Shown here: piece after piece, positions 35,144-47,595 of the stretch
Layout of the letters: every line of letters starts with the position of its first letter
Position numbering within the stretch: the stretch's first letter is position 1
Assembly (NCBI GenBank): GCA_021399435.1
Contig: JAJTUP010000031.1
Coordinates: 124,001-188,000 of the forward strand
From: Diaporthe sp. PMI_573
Lineage: Eukaryota > Ascomycota > Sordariomycetes > Diaporthales > Diaporthaceae
Direction of reading: 5' to 3'
Length of the DNA stretch: 64,000 nucleotides
The notes under the pieces: model-generated
Database searches by the model: none
Seen by the model: only the letters and a program-made list of their open reading frames with translations
Told to the model about the DNA's origin: nothing
Program-made: the position numbers and the translations under genes

Positions 35144-37432
35144 GGTGAGCGGGTGCGGCAGCTTTCGGCCGAGAAGGTTAACGAATGACTGACAGACAAA
35201 GATGCCTGTCCGAGGAACTTGTTCATCCCATCTTGCACTGGCGGTATGCCGCCATTTATCTTCCCAGCGAAATTGGCAGTGCAGCGGTCGACCGGGTGGT
35301 CCTTGGGACTTCGGCACCCTGTAAGGAAAAGGGTTGCTAATGCTGCCCCTCGTATTCCCTGCGCGTGGGTGCTATTCTTGTGGCCGTATCCACCGAAAAG
35401 GGTACCTCCGGCCGTGTCCCGAAGGATCTAATCCGGCCGTGGATCATGCCCAGACTCCTCGGCCAATTGCACTTTTCAGGCAAGAGTCAAGGCCCCTGGG
35501 GGCGTCGAGATCAAAGCCTATCTAGAATGTGGTGACAAACAATCATGAAGAGCACAATCAATGCTAAGTTTCTTCTCATTTAGACGATTGTGCCTCCATT
35601 TGTCGGTCCGAATATCTCACGTAGAGGGGCCATCCGAATGCAAACGGTATGATTCCGTGTTGCACTTGACCTGGGCAACGTCCGTGACCCCCTGAATCTG
35701 CTAGCCGCATACGAGATATGCTTATTCTTTAGGCTGCGTTCGGCCCAACCGTTAAGCCACTCATAGCGCCCGGATAGTCATCAGAACACGCCCACGCTGC
35801 AACCCAGATATCCACCTGCTTAAAGGAGACGGCCAACCGTTTTTCCTTTCCAGTGTTGCATTGTGTATACGAGCTCCTGCTCGAAGTATCAAAGTGACCA
35901 GCAGAACAAGATGCATACCACTCGGACATCTTGAGCGGTCAGATTCGTCAGTTGAATTTTATCGTCGTAGCAGCATTCGGGTCAGCCAATACGTCTGGGA
36001 ATACAAGTCATACGTCCTATAGACAAGCACTCGCATATTTACACTTTATTAAGGCATTTCAGTTGATTTACATCGGTGAGCAAAGTAATTTGCGAATTAT
36101 TCAGGAGCAATTCCACAGGCTGATCATTTATCGGCGTGAAATGCATTTTCGTAATGACGTTGAAAGTCCCTGTAGAGTGTGGGAAATAGTCAAAATCCTT
36201 ACGCTTGCCGCTTGGCTGAAATAATCGTTGCACCATTTGAGCGTACAGGCTCAACATTCTAGTTTCTTTATGCTTGTCTTATCTATCATAATTGATGAGT
36301 TCGTTTCATCCGGTCCAATCGAAGGGTGCAGCACGGTGCACTATACTTTTGCGTTATAATCTATGTACTAGTAATGCTCAAACAAGGCCTGACAAGAGTT
36401 TTCAATGTGCCTGGTGATATCAATCGCGAGTTCATTATCATTCCATTGAATGGCTGATCTTGAGGAATGGAAACAGGGTGCATTGTTGTCGACTCACTAG
36501 AAGGTATTTCTTGCACCTTCGGATTCAGTATTCAGTCTCTGCCAGTAGGACAGCCACAAAAACGAGGAGCTTCCATTCAGCTCCCACTGTCTCAAGGCAG
36601 ATCATTGAGACCCTGGGATTGTCTGGTTTAGGACTGCTGTAAAACGCAAGTCAGCCCCAGCTCGGTGCGATTTATTTATGAAATTGCTAAGGCTAAGTAA
36701 TTTAATGCGCAGTAGGTAGGTGAAGTTCACAGAAGAGATAGTAGCATCGAGTCTCCTAGCAATGACTGCAAAGTTACATCGTGATGACAGAAAAGGAACT
36801 CCACCTCCTTTGTGCTATTGAGTGTAACGGAAAACAACGAAAACCTCAGTTTGGAAGGCGCAAGAATATATATATATATGTAAGAGGCTAGCCTATCATG
36901 TCTGTCGTGTAGGAGAACACCTACACCGGGATGCTGCACGATTCTTGTTGCATTACTTCTCATTAATCAATGTTCATATCTCCTTCTGAAGGTCATAAAA
37001 TACATCAAACATCTCACCTGGCAGTGTATAATGGTCTTCGCCCGGCCTGACATTGCAGTAAGTAAGCCATCCTTGTCCAGCTTTGATAATTGATCACCTT
37101 CATTCCTCTCCAAATCCCCGCGTTTCGATATTCACGTCCGGAGACCTGGCCCTTCGAAATGTCTATGGGACCGCCCACCGCCCACTATTTTAATTCTCCA
37201 GGCAGCCTTAAAAACTTACTTCCTTGCAGGGGTGCTGAATCAATCTTCATTTGCCTGTCAGATCTGACTAATATTTAGCCGGTCCTTGTTTTCAGCTGCT
37301 GCAGGCTACATATTCCCACTGATTATCTACCCTTGCAAAAATAGCACAGAGCGCATCAAGCTGTGATAATAGAACAGGCGTGCGACGTGGTTTTTGCTCG
37401 AGCAGTCTCTTCCCGACTGATACAGTTGCACA
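35144..37432. other. AT-rich intergenic region between divergent peroxidase and HET genes
   Basis: 2.3 kb; from about 35530 it is clearly AT-rich, with a TA dinucleotide run at 36867-36879. No reading frame has protein-like character and no terminal repeats were recognised. It includes both promoters. Confidence 0.45.
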
Positions 37433-39163
37433 ATGGCGTCAAATTTACTCCACGATTACTCCACCGTCCACTACCCCACGCTAGATGCTGACTCGGCTCA
37501 GATCCGACTCATAATTTTGGCACGCGGAGACATCGACTCCCCGATCCGCTGCTCTTATCGAGTCGTCGACCTGGACGACGAGAACCTCTCGTACGAGACC
37601 CTCTCCTATGTTTGGAACGACGGGGCCGGCACAGAGCCGATATTGGTCGATGGCAAGGCGGTGTCAGTCACCCGGAGTCTCTTTGGGGCGCTGGAGCAGC
37701 TTCGCGTCGGTTGCGAAAGAACTCTCTGGATCGATGCCATCTGTATTAACCAGAGCGACAACGCCGAGAAGACGCGCCAGGTAAACATGATGGGTCGAAT
37801 TTACAGTCAGTGCAGTCAGTGCAACGTCTGGATGGGTCCACTGGGCGAGACCTCATCACTGGATGCGAGTCACGCCATAGACACCGTCGCCTGGATTGCA
37901 GGGGACATGGCCGATCCTCCTGCGTTCTTGGATGACCTCTCCCAACGGCGCCGGGCGGCTGAAGCCCTGAACGTACTCGTCACCAATCCGTGGTGGACGC
38001 GCATCTGGACCGTGCAGGAGGCCATCCTTCCCTCTCGTTGCTTCGTATACTGGGGACCCTGCAAGCTGCCCTGGGACCAGCTGGAACGCGCCTCCTCGGC
38101 CCTAGACGGCGGCGCGCCGGCCGATCTAGAAAAATATCAACACGAGTTCTGGGCCTCCAAGGCCTTTCACTGCCTGCAGGCAGGGGTGGGGGGCCTCCCA
38201 ATCTCACTCCACGAGCGCCCGCTCCACCTCTTGTGGCGCTGGCGATTCCGCAAGGCCACCGACCCCCGCGACAAGGTCTACGCGCTCCTGGGGATGCGCC
38301 GTGATGTGCTCGAGCAGCTTCCCAGCGTGCTGTCGTGCAACTACGACGTCGACGTGACGACGCTGTTCACCCGCGTGACAAAGGACCTCATCAATATGTG
38401 CACCGACCTGAACCCCCTCATAGGCCGCAGGGGCGAGCCCTCAGAGCTAAAGGACCTGCCGTCCTGGGTCGTAGACTGGTCTGGCCCCATCCCGGGCCAG
38501 GGGCGCTCGGAGTTCTGGGCGCATGAGGCGCGGTGGATGGAGTCCGACTACTGCGCCGATAGGGGGGCCTTTGGGGTGGGAGAGGGGCCACGGTTTGCAG
38601 ACGGGGATGAGCGGACATTGCTCTTGACTGGATTGTATGCGGACGAGATCGCTGTTGTCGAGGAGCGGCAGACAGGGGGCCATGGCAACGCCGAAGGGTT
38701 TCACGAGATCCTACTAGACGGAGCAGATCGATGGGGCAACCTCATAATGCGTTTTCAGCGATCGGCTGCCGCCACGGGCCGTGCTGGTGAGCTGCCCGAC
38801 GGCTGGATGCAAGCCTTCCTCGGGCTCATTACAGGCAGACTGGTACCAGGAGACCCAAATAACGGCGACCCTTACAACTGGACTCTGGATATGTTGCGTG
38901 ATCAAGCAGTATTTATAACAAAAGGTGGGACGTTTGGGCTGGGACCGCTGAATGCCCAGCCAGGACAGCAGCTGTGGGTCGTCAGCGGCTGCAGACTCCC
39001 CCTGATCCTCGAAATGTGTCCGGGCGGCATCACTGGTAAGAACGGGGACGAGGCAAGCTGCAGAGACTTCAAGTGGGTGAGTGAATGCTTTGTGTACGGT
39101 ATGATGAAGGGAGAGGCTGTGAAAGGTCGGGGACATGAGAGGGTTGATATCAGACTGCACTGA
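37433..39163 (+). CDS. HET-domain (heterokaryon incompatibility) protein
   Basis: Single exon, 576 aa from ATG at 37433. HET domain motifs: YETLSYVWND, LWIDAICINQSDNAEK, MMGRIYSQCSQCNVWMGP, then NPWWTRIWTVQEAILPSR and the RKATDPRDKVYALLGM segment. C-terminal half ends with WVVSGCRLPLIL and a YGMMKGEA motif, where many HET proteins have YVHGIMxGE. It differs from the HET protein at 17.2-19.4 kb and is probably an old paralogue rather than a recent copy. Likely cytosolic; role in non-self recognition or stress-induced death is inferred from the family only. Confidence 0.9.
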   Translation: MASNLLHDYSTVHYPTLDADSAQIRLIILARGDIDSPIRCSYRVVDLDDENLSYETLSYVWNDGAGTEPILVDGKAVSVTRSLFGALEQLRVGCERTLWIDAICINQSDNAEKTRQVNMMGRIYSQCSQCNVWMGPLGETSSLDASHAIDTVAWIAGDMADPPAFLDDLSQRRRAAEALNVLVTNPWWTRIWTVQEAILPSRCFVYWGPCKLPWDQLERASSALDGGAPADLEKYQHEFWASKAFHCLQAGVGGLPISLHERPLHLLWRWRFRKATDPRDKVYALLGMRRDVLEQLPSVLSCNYDVDVTTLFTRVTKDLINMCTDLNPLIGRRGEPSELKDLPSWVVDWSGPIPGQGRSEFWAHEARWMESDYCADRGAFGVGEGPRFADGDERTLLLTGLYADEIAVVEERQTGGHGNAEGFHEILLDGADRWGNLIMRFQRSAAATGRAGELPDGWMQAFLGLITGRLVPGDPNNGDPYNWTLDMLRDQAVFITKGGTFGLGPLNAQPGQQLWVVSGCRLPLILEMCPGGITGKNGDEASCRDFKWVSECFVYGMMKGEAVKGRGHERVDIRLH

Positions 39164-39490
39164 CTTAGCTAGGTAGAATTCGCAGTCTATCAACGCAGTC
39201 CCCGGGTGCCGTTCGTAAGAGGTGACACGATTCAGGGGGCACTTAGACCCTGATTTTATGCAAATTGATTGTTTCTTGCTCTATGTATTGACAAGGGTTG
39301 CGACAGCCTGTCTCCTCGTTTTAGATGCTTTGAGAACACTCAGACGTATGTGACATCTTTCGCCCAATGCTGTAGTACAACTGCTCGAACATGAAAATAT
39401 ATACTGGATGAAAGGAATTGAACAATTTTATCGTAGCTCAAGAAGGTGGTGGCCTCCAGGGCTCGCAGGACACAGAAGGCCTTTCGATGT

Positions 39491-40969
39491 TTATGCGAAG
39501 GAAGGCTTCGCGTTCTTCAGCAGCATCTCGAAGTACGCCTGGTTCCAGGTACCAGCCTCTGGGCTTGGCTTGTACGCGTCAGCCATTCCACAGAACGAGT
39601 CGTACCGGACGGCCGATGTGTCGCTGGTGCCATCACTCTCGCCACCGGGCTTGACCCACACAAAGGCATCGGCCAGCGTTGAGCCAGTGTCGGCAGAGGG
39701 GCGGAGACCAAAGCCGGCGCCGTTGACATTGCACCAGTGGCCCCACTCCTCACGAAGGCCTTGGACTCCGTTACGTCCTGGGGAACATTAGTGACTGGCT
39801 GGATAGCATTTATGCTGACATGAAACCGACTACAAAGACAAAATCTGGCTAAAAATAAGGAAGAGAAGAAGAACTCACCAGTGTCCACAATAGCATGGTT
39901 AGGCATGCCGGCAGTGGCCAGAGCCGCGCCAAACAGCTCGACGTACTTCTTCTCGTTCTGAGCAGCGTTGTATTGCCCATCGGGGTCGTTGGCGAACTCG
40001 CCGGGCGTGGCGTCCCTGGGACATGTTAGGTCTCCATCGTCTTTCCACGAACCAGTGCTGGAGGTCTTTAACATACCAGGAGTTCCATCCTGCAACGTTT
40101 GTGGCAATACCACGGAACTGCGACGGTGAGCCAGCGGCCTTGTACGCCCTAGCCAGCTCCTCGGCGCCAGGCTTGAGATTGTCGTTCCAGCCCAGCCAGC
40201 CACCGTGGCCAGCATCGAGGTACTGGACAACGTTGGGCAGGTTAAGTGTCTGCAGCGCGTAGGCAACACCATCGCGGTACCCGGCGGCACTGTTCTGGCA
40301 AGTTTGGAGGTCGATGTTTGTGACCAGGTTGGGGAGCGAGTCGGGCTCGATCACGAGGGCGAAGGCTGTGTTGGGGTTCGCCTTGATGATCGCAGCGATT
40401 GCTGAAGGTCATGTTAGATAAGTCATGCCTTTAACACGTAAAAGCATCTGGATGGTTGAACGCACGGTCAATGAACTCAGACTTGTACCGGGCGAGCTCG
40501 CCCACTGCCAGTTCTCCGTTCGAGGCCTTGGCGGCACAGTCTCGGCCGGGGAGATCGTAGACCACGACACCCAGGATATCGTCGCAAGGCACGTCCGCAA
40601 TAGCGGGCTCGAGTCTCTCGATGTTGGCGATGGTGTCACTTTATTGCTCTATGTCAGTCTGCCACTTCCATCTCACTGTTGGTCGGTTCATGGTATCGAA
40701 GCTCACATCCAAACAAAGGATCCGACATCGGCAACCTTCAAGGCTTGCTCCTTCAAGGGGCTGGTCATGTCCGCCGCCGCAGCCTCGATCTCGGCACGGT
40801 AGAAGTTGTTGGCGTGCAGAGTGTGGGATGCAAACACGTTGGTGCTGGCATCGAGTGTCACAGCTGAGGAGCAAGCCCCGGCTTGCCTGGGCCTGGCGTT
40901 CAAAGTGCGCGATGGTGCCGCATTGACAGCAGCTGCCAGGCCCAAGGCCGAAGAAAAGGCGTACTTCAT
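39491..40969 (-). CDS. GH6 cellobiohydrolase/endoglucanase, secreted, without cellulose-binding module
   Basis: Exons 40969-40707, 40638-40466, 40401-40077, 40015-39879, 39777-39491; introns 68, 64, 61 and 101 nt; 394 aa. Signal peptide MKYAFSSALGLAAAVNA then a short propeptide. GH6 hallmarks: VVYDLPGRDCAAKASNGE (Asp121 corresponds to the first conserved active-site Asp), LVIEPDSLPNLVTN (Asp166, the proton donor), YLDAGHGGWLGW, WCNVNGAGFG and WVKPGGESDGTSD near the C-terminus. It inverts the anomeric centre and releases cellobiose from cellulose chain ends. There is no CBM1 or Ser/Thr linker, so it resembles the shorter single-domain members. A TATA-like AATAAAAGG lies about 125 bases upstream of the start on the minus strand. 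Confidence 0.93.
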
Positions 40970-42540
40970 GTTGGATATCGTCTGTGTAAGAGAGTGACTG
41001 TGGTGCTGAAAGACTTGCTGAAACAATTGTTGCCCTGAGTGCGATGCTTAGAGAACCCAAGATAGAAACGAAACAAAGGAAGGCATCAAGGACCTTTTAT
41101 TCCTTGGAGGCTATTCGATCACCCGCCCTGCATACTGATGCGTGGGCTACTTGACATCCCCGACTTCATTTTGGGAAATTTTGAGTTAGGAACCGGTCCT
41201 TTGAACCGCCTGGGCATTCCATTACATCCGTTGACGCAGGGTCTCGCAGTCGACGAGGAGGAGTCGATCGACGCGGTCAGGCAGGCATGTGGGCAATGGC
41301 ATGATGAACTTTCGGAGGCGTCTCTCCGTTTCTGCGCTCTCGAAGCCTCTGACTCTCCGCAAAACCATGAGCCCTGCTTAGGCTTGAGGTTATTCGGCCT
41401 GCGGGCCCGGTGCCACGTCTTGCTCGCTTACCTGATGTCGCCACGCAGCGCGGTGGGCTCGCGGAGAAAACAGACCGATCTCCCGACCCGGGGCTTGGAG
41501 ATATCTCAGGGGCGGCGCAATATCCAAGTACAAGGATGAGCCGCCTCGGCCGGCTTGTCCAAGGCTTGGTTGGCGCTACGGCTGTCCGCATACACGCACG
41601 GAGAGCGGAGCACAAGGCTTGGCAAGCGCTTCAGAGTGGGCATTGAGCAGATCCTTTTCCTATTTGACAACCAGACAAGCTCCGAGACCCCAAAGGGCAA
41701 TTGGCCCTGTTTCGCATAAACATGGACTGAGGTACCTGCCCATTAACATTTGCATCTGAGGTACAAAGGCTGAGCAGTTCGAGGTCATGAGTTATGTGCG
41801 AAGGGGATAAATGTCATACAGCGAGCGAGCCTGTTTAACCAGCGCGACAAGCAGGTGAGGTATTGCGCGTCGCAGATAACGTGTAGTCATTCCTATTTTC
41901 CGTGAGCACGGCTGGATGGCAGCAACGAGATGATGTTCTCAACACTACAGGGGCGTTCTCTGTCCAACACAACAACGCCCAGGGATCTTGTTAGCCGGCC
42001 CAGTTTTCGTTCCCCATCAGAATCCGACCCAGGTGGCGGGGCGGTCCGACGAACCTGTCCGGCTGTTTCCGATTCTCTCTGTCATACATGCATTCCAGCG
42101 AGTTATGGAGACCAATATCTAAGGGCACACGATGAACCCGGGAATGTTCGCGTAAATGGTCCTTCTTGGATCTTGACGTGTGCAGCACTGCCATTTTCCC
42201 GGAACGAAAATCAGGTCTCTTGGGTTTCCAAGATATGTTACGTGATGAAGTGCATGGGTGTGGGACGGATGTTTACAACTTGGCATCCATGACTGTCTTG
42301 TCGTTGCAGGGCCCCAACTACTATTTGCTGTAAAATTGATCTGACGAGAAAGTCAAGGTCTACTAGTAGCCCTCGATATTTGACCTGTCTTTACACCATT
42401 GTGACTTTATCAGAGTTCGCTACATCATCTTCCCACTACACCGCGGTGGGAATGAAATGTCATGAACTTTGATGCAAGCGACCGCTCGTTTCCGGTTTTG
42501 TGAATTTACTATCGTATGATACTGTTGGGCGGGAATAGGT
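40970..42540. other. Intergenic region upstream of GH6, no supported gene
   Basis: The first 150 bases contain the GH6 leader and TATA-like element. Beyond that, frames at 41138-41646 on both strands overlap each other and have no motif or intron structure. Probably non-coding. Confidence 0.45.
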
Positions 42541-42544
42541 TCAT

Positions 42545-43087
42545 TCAATCGGGCATCTTGGAATAAGTCCTGGGTGACGTGAGCCGGCTCTTGGCTTGCC
42601 ATGCGGTATGGCATGTCCAGGAACGTTGTTGCATCATTGACCAACACGGGAAAGTTGGGCCAGAGTGACTTCCACGAGCTTACGATCTCTGATTTGTAAT
42701 GTTGCCAAAGTTCGCGGCCAACAGCGTTGTTGGCCTCGTGGAACATGATGTCGGCACTTCTTCCGAGAATCAGTCCGGCTCCTGGTAGTTTCTCGTTGAT
42801 CAATGATCAAGGCTCGACGACGAGCTCCCAGGTCATCGATGATTTCGCGACTGAATTTCAGCGAAAGTGTATAGTTTTTGTCAGCAGGGCCACAAGACAG
42901 AACCGGTCCGCTCACAGCTCATCTTGCAGCTTTCGCAGTGGAAGACTCCTCAATATCACTTGTAGAATATACCTCATTTGTTATAGCCCAGTTAACGAAG
43001 AAGGCATCCAGGGGATAGCGGCGAGTGACCTCGTCCAAAATCCTGAATATGCGGGCTTGCTGGTATCCGCCAGAGGATCAGACTGAA
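42545..43087 (-). pseudogene. Frame-shifted fragment resembling a fungal/bacterial glycoside-hydrolase-like (GHL6-type) protein
   Basis: Read on the minus strand, protein-like segments follow one another in different frames: SGGYQQARIF then LDEVTRRYPLDAFFVNW (about 43073-42995), HCESCKM (near 42950), SLKFSREIIDDL (near 42850) and, in one open frame from about 42803, PGAGLILGRSADIMFHEANN to NFPVLVNDATTFLDMPYRMA. The order (YQQ, RYPLDAFFVN, C-x2-C, then DMPYRMA) recalls hypothetical glycosyl hydrolase 6 / beta-galactosidase-like proteins from memory. N- and C-terminal parts are missing and at least three frame changes are needed, so it is a dead remnant. A multi-exon live gene cannot be excluded but no splice set restores the order. 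Confidence 0.45.
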
Positions 43088-43193
43088 AAAGATTCTTCAT
43101 CATGCTCCTGACGTTCGCCGCTTGGGAACTCAAAGCACCACGCCTGGTTATCGCCGCAATCTCAGAGTACAGGACTTAGGTGGCATCTGGCGC

Positions 43194-44037
43194 ATGAGGC
43201 AATCAGCTGCTGGCTTTTGCTCGCTCTTTGAGTTACAAGTAAATGATTCCCTTCGACCGGACCGCTTCCATCCATTCAACAGGAACTTTGAAAGCAGGAG
43301 CATCAGCGACTCGTGCTTGATCTAGCGACACGTGTGTTCCAAGAGGCGTTGAGCACACCGTCTGCGATTCGCACCACACACTGTTCTGTCATATTCACAG
43401 TCGCGGCATCGATCATTCTGAAGCCAGGAGGGAGGCGTGACCTCATCCTACGGACTGCATTACGAATGGCTGGAGAGCCGGGCGAGCCACACGTTCCAAG
43501 CTTCGTTCGTGACGCAGGGAACCATATGCTCGTGATACTGTGGTCAGCGGCTCAACTTTTCGATGTAATCAAAATCATGCCCAGACTGACGCTATTCATA
43601 GTCGTAACAATTCCCAGCTACCAACAACCATTGATACTGCTCACGAGGGTTTCAGAGAAACTACAGAGGGCGTCGAGGTCAACGAGCAGTCGTCCGACAA
43701 CGGCCCAGCAGGGAATCAAGGCCACCACGCTCCATCCGTCTTGCCAATGCCGGGTTTTGCCATGGACAACGGTTTCGTGCCTTCCCTCGAGCAGCGTTTA
43801 GATTCTTTTGCACCAGACTTCGACTTGAATCGTTTTCTTTTCACCCCTGAACTACCACAGATGCAGCACCGGCCTCAGACCCAAAATCCTCTACGCTACT
43901 CACCACCTCAGGCAGATCCATACACGAATTCAAGCGGTCTCGGGGGCAGTAACAGGACGGAGGGAGCCACCAGAATTCCTCAACAGGGACAACCAGCTGG
44001 AGAGACGATGGATGATACATGGTTGTTTGCCCGCTAG
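43194..44037 (+). pseudogene. C-terminal remnant of a fungal transcription factor, three exon pieces
   Basis: Pieces 43194-43238, 43298-43542 and 43602-44037 join in phase through introns of 59 nt (GTAAAT...GCAG) and 59 nt (GTCAGC...ATAG) and give about 241 residues. The middle piece (HCSVIFTVAASIILK, LRTALRMAGEPGEPHVP, FVRDAGNHMLVIL) matches what I remember of the end of the fungal regulatory middle domain in Zn2Cys6 proteins. The last piece is Gln/Pro/Asn-rich (LEQRLDSFAPDFDLNRFLF) like an activation tail. No zinc cluster or upstream regulatory domain exists; just upstream the opposite-strand hydrolase fragment begins. It is therefore most likely the surviving 3' end of a gene cut by a rearrangement. 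It could still be transcribed from the ATG at 43194. Confidence 0.5.
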
Positions 44038-47000
44038 CACTATTATGGGGAGCTTCACAGACGCAACATCTCCAGATGGATTTGGCTCACGAAATGTAAA
44101 TAACGCAGCCGATTGGTGCTTACAGAGCCGCTCATTAGCTGAGGCAGCTCCATGCTTTATGATGAGGGATCTCATTAACGATGCCTAGCCCTCGCGACGA
44201 GGAGCTTTATAGTCCGCCGCCAATAAACTTATGCAGGTCGATTTGACGATGCGGTAACTTTACAGCTCAGCGGGACACTAGCAACACACGATTCATCGCG
44301 TCAATGGTCTGGCAACAGTCATATTCATTCGACGGGGTGGCAAGGATTTACAAGGTGGAAATGCAATTCTCAGTACATGGGCTGGCTGAGCCAAAGCTCT
44401 ATGTGAATTAGGGGTATCACTCGTACGCAGTTTGCTTTTCTCATCACATAATCGCCTGCACGACACCCTTCATCATTATTTTAAATGCTCCTTTCCATTG
44501 GTCTTGGTTTTCGACGACACACCATATACTAGCAGTACGCTATATCTTTCGAATCAGGGCTTTCTTCAAGGACTTTGGCCCTCTGCTCGTAATTACATGT
44601 TGCCATAAGATCTACTCCATCCGACATGCATAGCCTTCATTGGTTCACATGAGACTCGCTAGCCTGCGTAAATTCTATGGGCCAAGCGCCATCCCAGAGC
44701 TCGGCACAGCTTACTCTACTGACGACGAACAGTCTCTCCACGTGTATTCTGTGTGAGATCGCTGGCATACCTGCTTGCTTATTCACGCGGTACCATCATC
44801 CACTCAACATGAGGCACCTTTTTGTTTTCCTCTGTATTGGGACTTGAGGTGAGACACTCGCCCAGCAGTGCATACCTCCCTCCCGGGCCACCCCTTTGAG
44901 GCACGGCATACGTAAACGGCATTCCATCAAAATACAGATGCAGTCGCCTGACTTCGCTGAACGCGGCATCCTACCAAGCGCTCCGTCACGTGAACGACCG
45001 AAACGCCTGCAGTCCATGCTGAAAAGGATGGTTCCTATGCTGCTGGCCCTCATCAAGCTGTCAAGCTTTGCATAGCTTCGATCTCGGCATCTTCATCCTG
45101 AGCTGTAAGATGGGCTTTGAGAGACCGTCGATACGCGGTGAATTCCTTTTTCACCGCTTCTAAATCGTTCATTAAATTAGTTCCCCTCACCAGGTGCTCG
45201 CACAAGATGGCGCTCTGAAAGGCGTCATTGTCTTCGTCTGCCTGCTCTGCGACCACCCGACACCCGTCAATCAAACGGTCGAGGGAACTCATAGCTCTTT
45301 CAAACCCGTCCCAAGAGAACATATTCCAACGCACGGCTCTGACCTCAAGTACAGGCACGTCAGTCCTCATGCTCAATAGAGTCAATGATGCGACCTTTGA
45401 CCAATAGCCTGTTGCTACTGGAGAATACATTTATCTATGCGCAAGAAATTAGAAATCCAAAACAAATTCGAGCACATAAACTATAGGAAAAGGTTAGCAG
45501 GCCAACTTCCCAACGTCTAGCACCTACGACTTTGACAGTAGTCGCTCGGGCGATGTGATAGAGAGAAGTGACCACATTACTCCGAGATCGCGAGCGCTGC
45601 CCAGACAAGCTCGGGTGAATCTATCGCAAAGTTCATCAACCGAGGCATTGTAATCGATGAGGTGGTCGGAGGCTGCAGAGTCGCTAGCAATGTCGAGCAA
45701 GGCCAAAGTTTGGTCGCTGGATTCGGAACACTGGAACATATAGGTCTTTGCCAGCAAAAGAGCTAGCGCTCCGGCTCAAAGCATCAACCCAAAGAGCAAT
45801 ATCGTTCGCTGGTAGCAGAAATACGGGCGCCCCGTGCCACAGATGGCAGCTTGGGGTCTCCACGGACATGCTCCGTAAAAGTGTTTTCTGACCCAATAAT
45901 TCAGGTCTAAAATGAATAAATACCTTTTCAAAGCTTCCCGAGGCGCCGGAGTTGGAGCTGGCTCAAAAGACTAGACCGACTTCAACCGATTTGGCCATCT
46001 CCTTGATACGCCTGGTCTCCTTGATTCAAGAAGGTTCAAATATTACAGGGTATTGTGCAGATCACAACTGCAGTCGTTCAACCAACTAAAACGGTTGCTA
46101 GAAACGGATGATGACGGTGGATGGAGATATTATTAATAACGGTGGACCAGAAGGGAGAGTGGGTAAAATACTTGCTGCTCTAAACGCGAATACGATGCAC
46201 TCTTGTTTGATGCTTTATCATTGGTGCATTCACAGAATCTTGACATTGCTTGTTCAGCTTACTCAATTACTGCGGGCTCTGACAAAGGGCTGCCCGGCAA
46301 GCAAGACGGTATCAACTCCCCGAGCCGGCCACCAAAGCCACGGATGGGGAGCGGAAGAAATCCCAATGAGGAAGCTGGACAACGCCGTATGACCACTGGG
46401 GAGGCCGGTAGTTTCATGCCAAGTTGGTAGTTTCGTGCCAAGCATTAGAGTTGCCACAAGATACAACGTTCGAAGATAAGCTTATATCTCGGCAGGGAAC
46501 AACCGCACGATCTACGCACATCGCGTGCCTGAGGCATCCGCGCACTAACACTTAGGCTCGATAGAGGCAATATATCATCCTGTCTTGTGACTCGTTGAAC
46601 AGGAATTTCCGAGCGCCGCTAGAGCGGCTCACAAATCAGCTTGAAGAATTAGCTAGTAGCCAGCCAGCTTGGTTGCAATGCAAGCTGGCCGGTCTGCCGG
46701 TCTGCCGGTCTGGTCGGCTGTCGGTCTGGCTGGTAACTAACTGAGAGCTGGGAGTCCGACCTGAACTTCCTGAAGGGGGCCCAGGTTTGCCCCCTCCACC
46801 CAACAGTGAAAAAGGCAACCCTATCCTTTGCCAAGATGCCGACATTGACTCCTTCCCAATTGAGTCATGTCAGTAGAGGCGAGGCAAGGTTCGCGTTATC
46901 AACACTGCAGGAGCTTGAATTCTTCAAGCAATTCTTCAAGCCATACAGGCAAAATGTCATCTCGTCATGTGACTCTTGATACTTCAACGCCTCCACCTCT

Positions 47001-47553
47001 CCCCTTCTTCTTACCTCCCTCTTCCAGCGAGCCCCATCACACCCCCTCCTCACTCTTTGGTCGATCTTGGCTCTGAGCTCGCTTGAGACCAATGTGACCC
47101 CTCTTCACATCGGCTGACTTGACAGGTCCCTCCACAAATGCTAATAAAGGAAGTTGCGCAGACCTGCCAATGTCACTAAAAGTGCCGTGTTGACCGATGT
47201 CACGAGGTGTGCCGGCCCTGAGTTACAACACCTTATCTATCAAAAGCTCCACGACTACATAGCCTCTTGGCTGCCTCACCCTCCTTCCCATTAGGCTATG
47301 TAGTACCGTCTTGCTGTGTGGGGAGTATGCAACATCTTTCAAGGTTCCTTCTTAGGACTATCATACCTATTGTGCTGCAACATCGTAATGTGTGTCTTTT
47401 GAAGTGCGTTTAGACGATCATTGCCGATTATATCGAAACCTGGGTAACATCGCGGTGAGTGGAATGGGGCAGATTGGGAAGGAGCTCACTTTACCACAGT
47501 GGACAGCGACTACAGGACCATGATGCAAGCCACGATGCTGCCCTCGGGATAAG
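44038..47553. other. Gene-poor region with a few possible relics
   Basis: No complete gene is supported. Minus-strand pieces at 45524-45900 and 45053-45430 look weakly protein-like and are treated separately. Other visible structure: GGTAGTTTC(A/G)TGCCAAG twice in tandem near 46408-46443, and a short GCCGGTCT repeat cluster near 46689-46730. The last 300 bases contain the protease promoter. Confidence 0.45.
45053..45900 (-). pseudogene. Possible gene relic of unknown family
   Basis: Two minus-strand frames follow each other. The first (about 45896-45524) changes frame once and ends LGVMWSLLSITSPERLL before a GTAGGT donor-like site with a CTAAC branch point and TATAG acceptor (45538-45490). 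The second (45430-45053, 125 codons) contains a helical, charged stretch (RLIDGCRVVAEQADEDNDAF and MNDLEAVKKEFTAYRR). No domain is recognised. It may be a decayed gene or a live short protein; both readings are weak. Confidence 0.25.
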
Positions 47554-47560
47554 TATAAAA
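47554..47560 (+). promoter_or_regulatory. TATA box of the streptogrisin-like protease gene
   Basis: TATAAAA, in GATAAGTATAAAAGC, 151 bases before the start codon at 47711. A position for the transcript start near 47585 would fit. Confidence 0.6.
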
Positions 47561-47595
47561 GCATGCGCATGCTCTCGTCTTGTCAGGTAGTTTGA

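Noticed and set aside
41138..41646. Overlapping frames upstream of the GH6 gene
   Set aside because: Both strands are open over the same stretch, neither shows domain features or splice-consistent extension.
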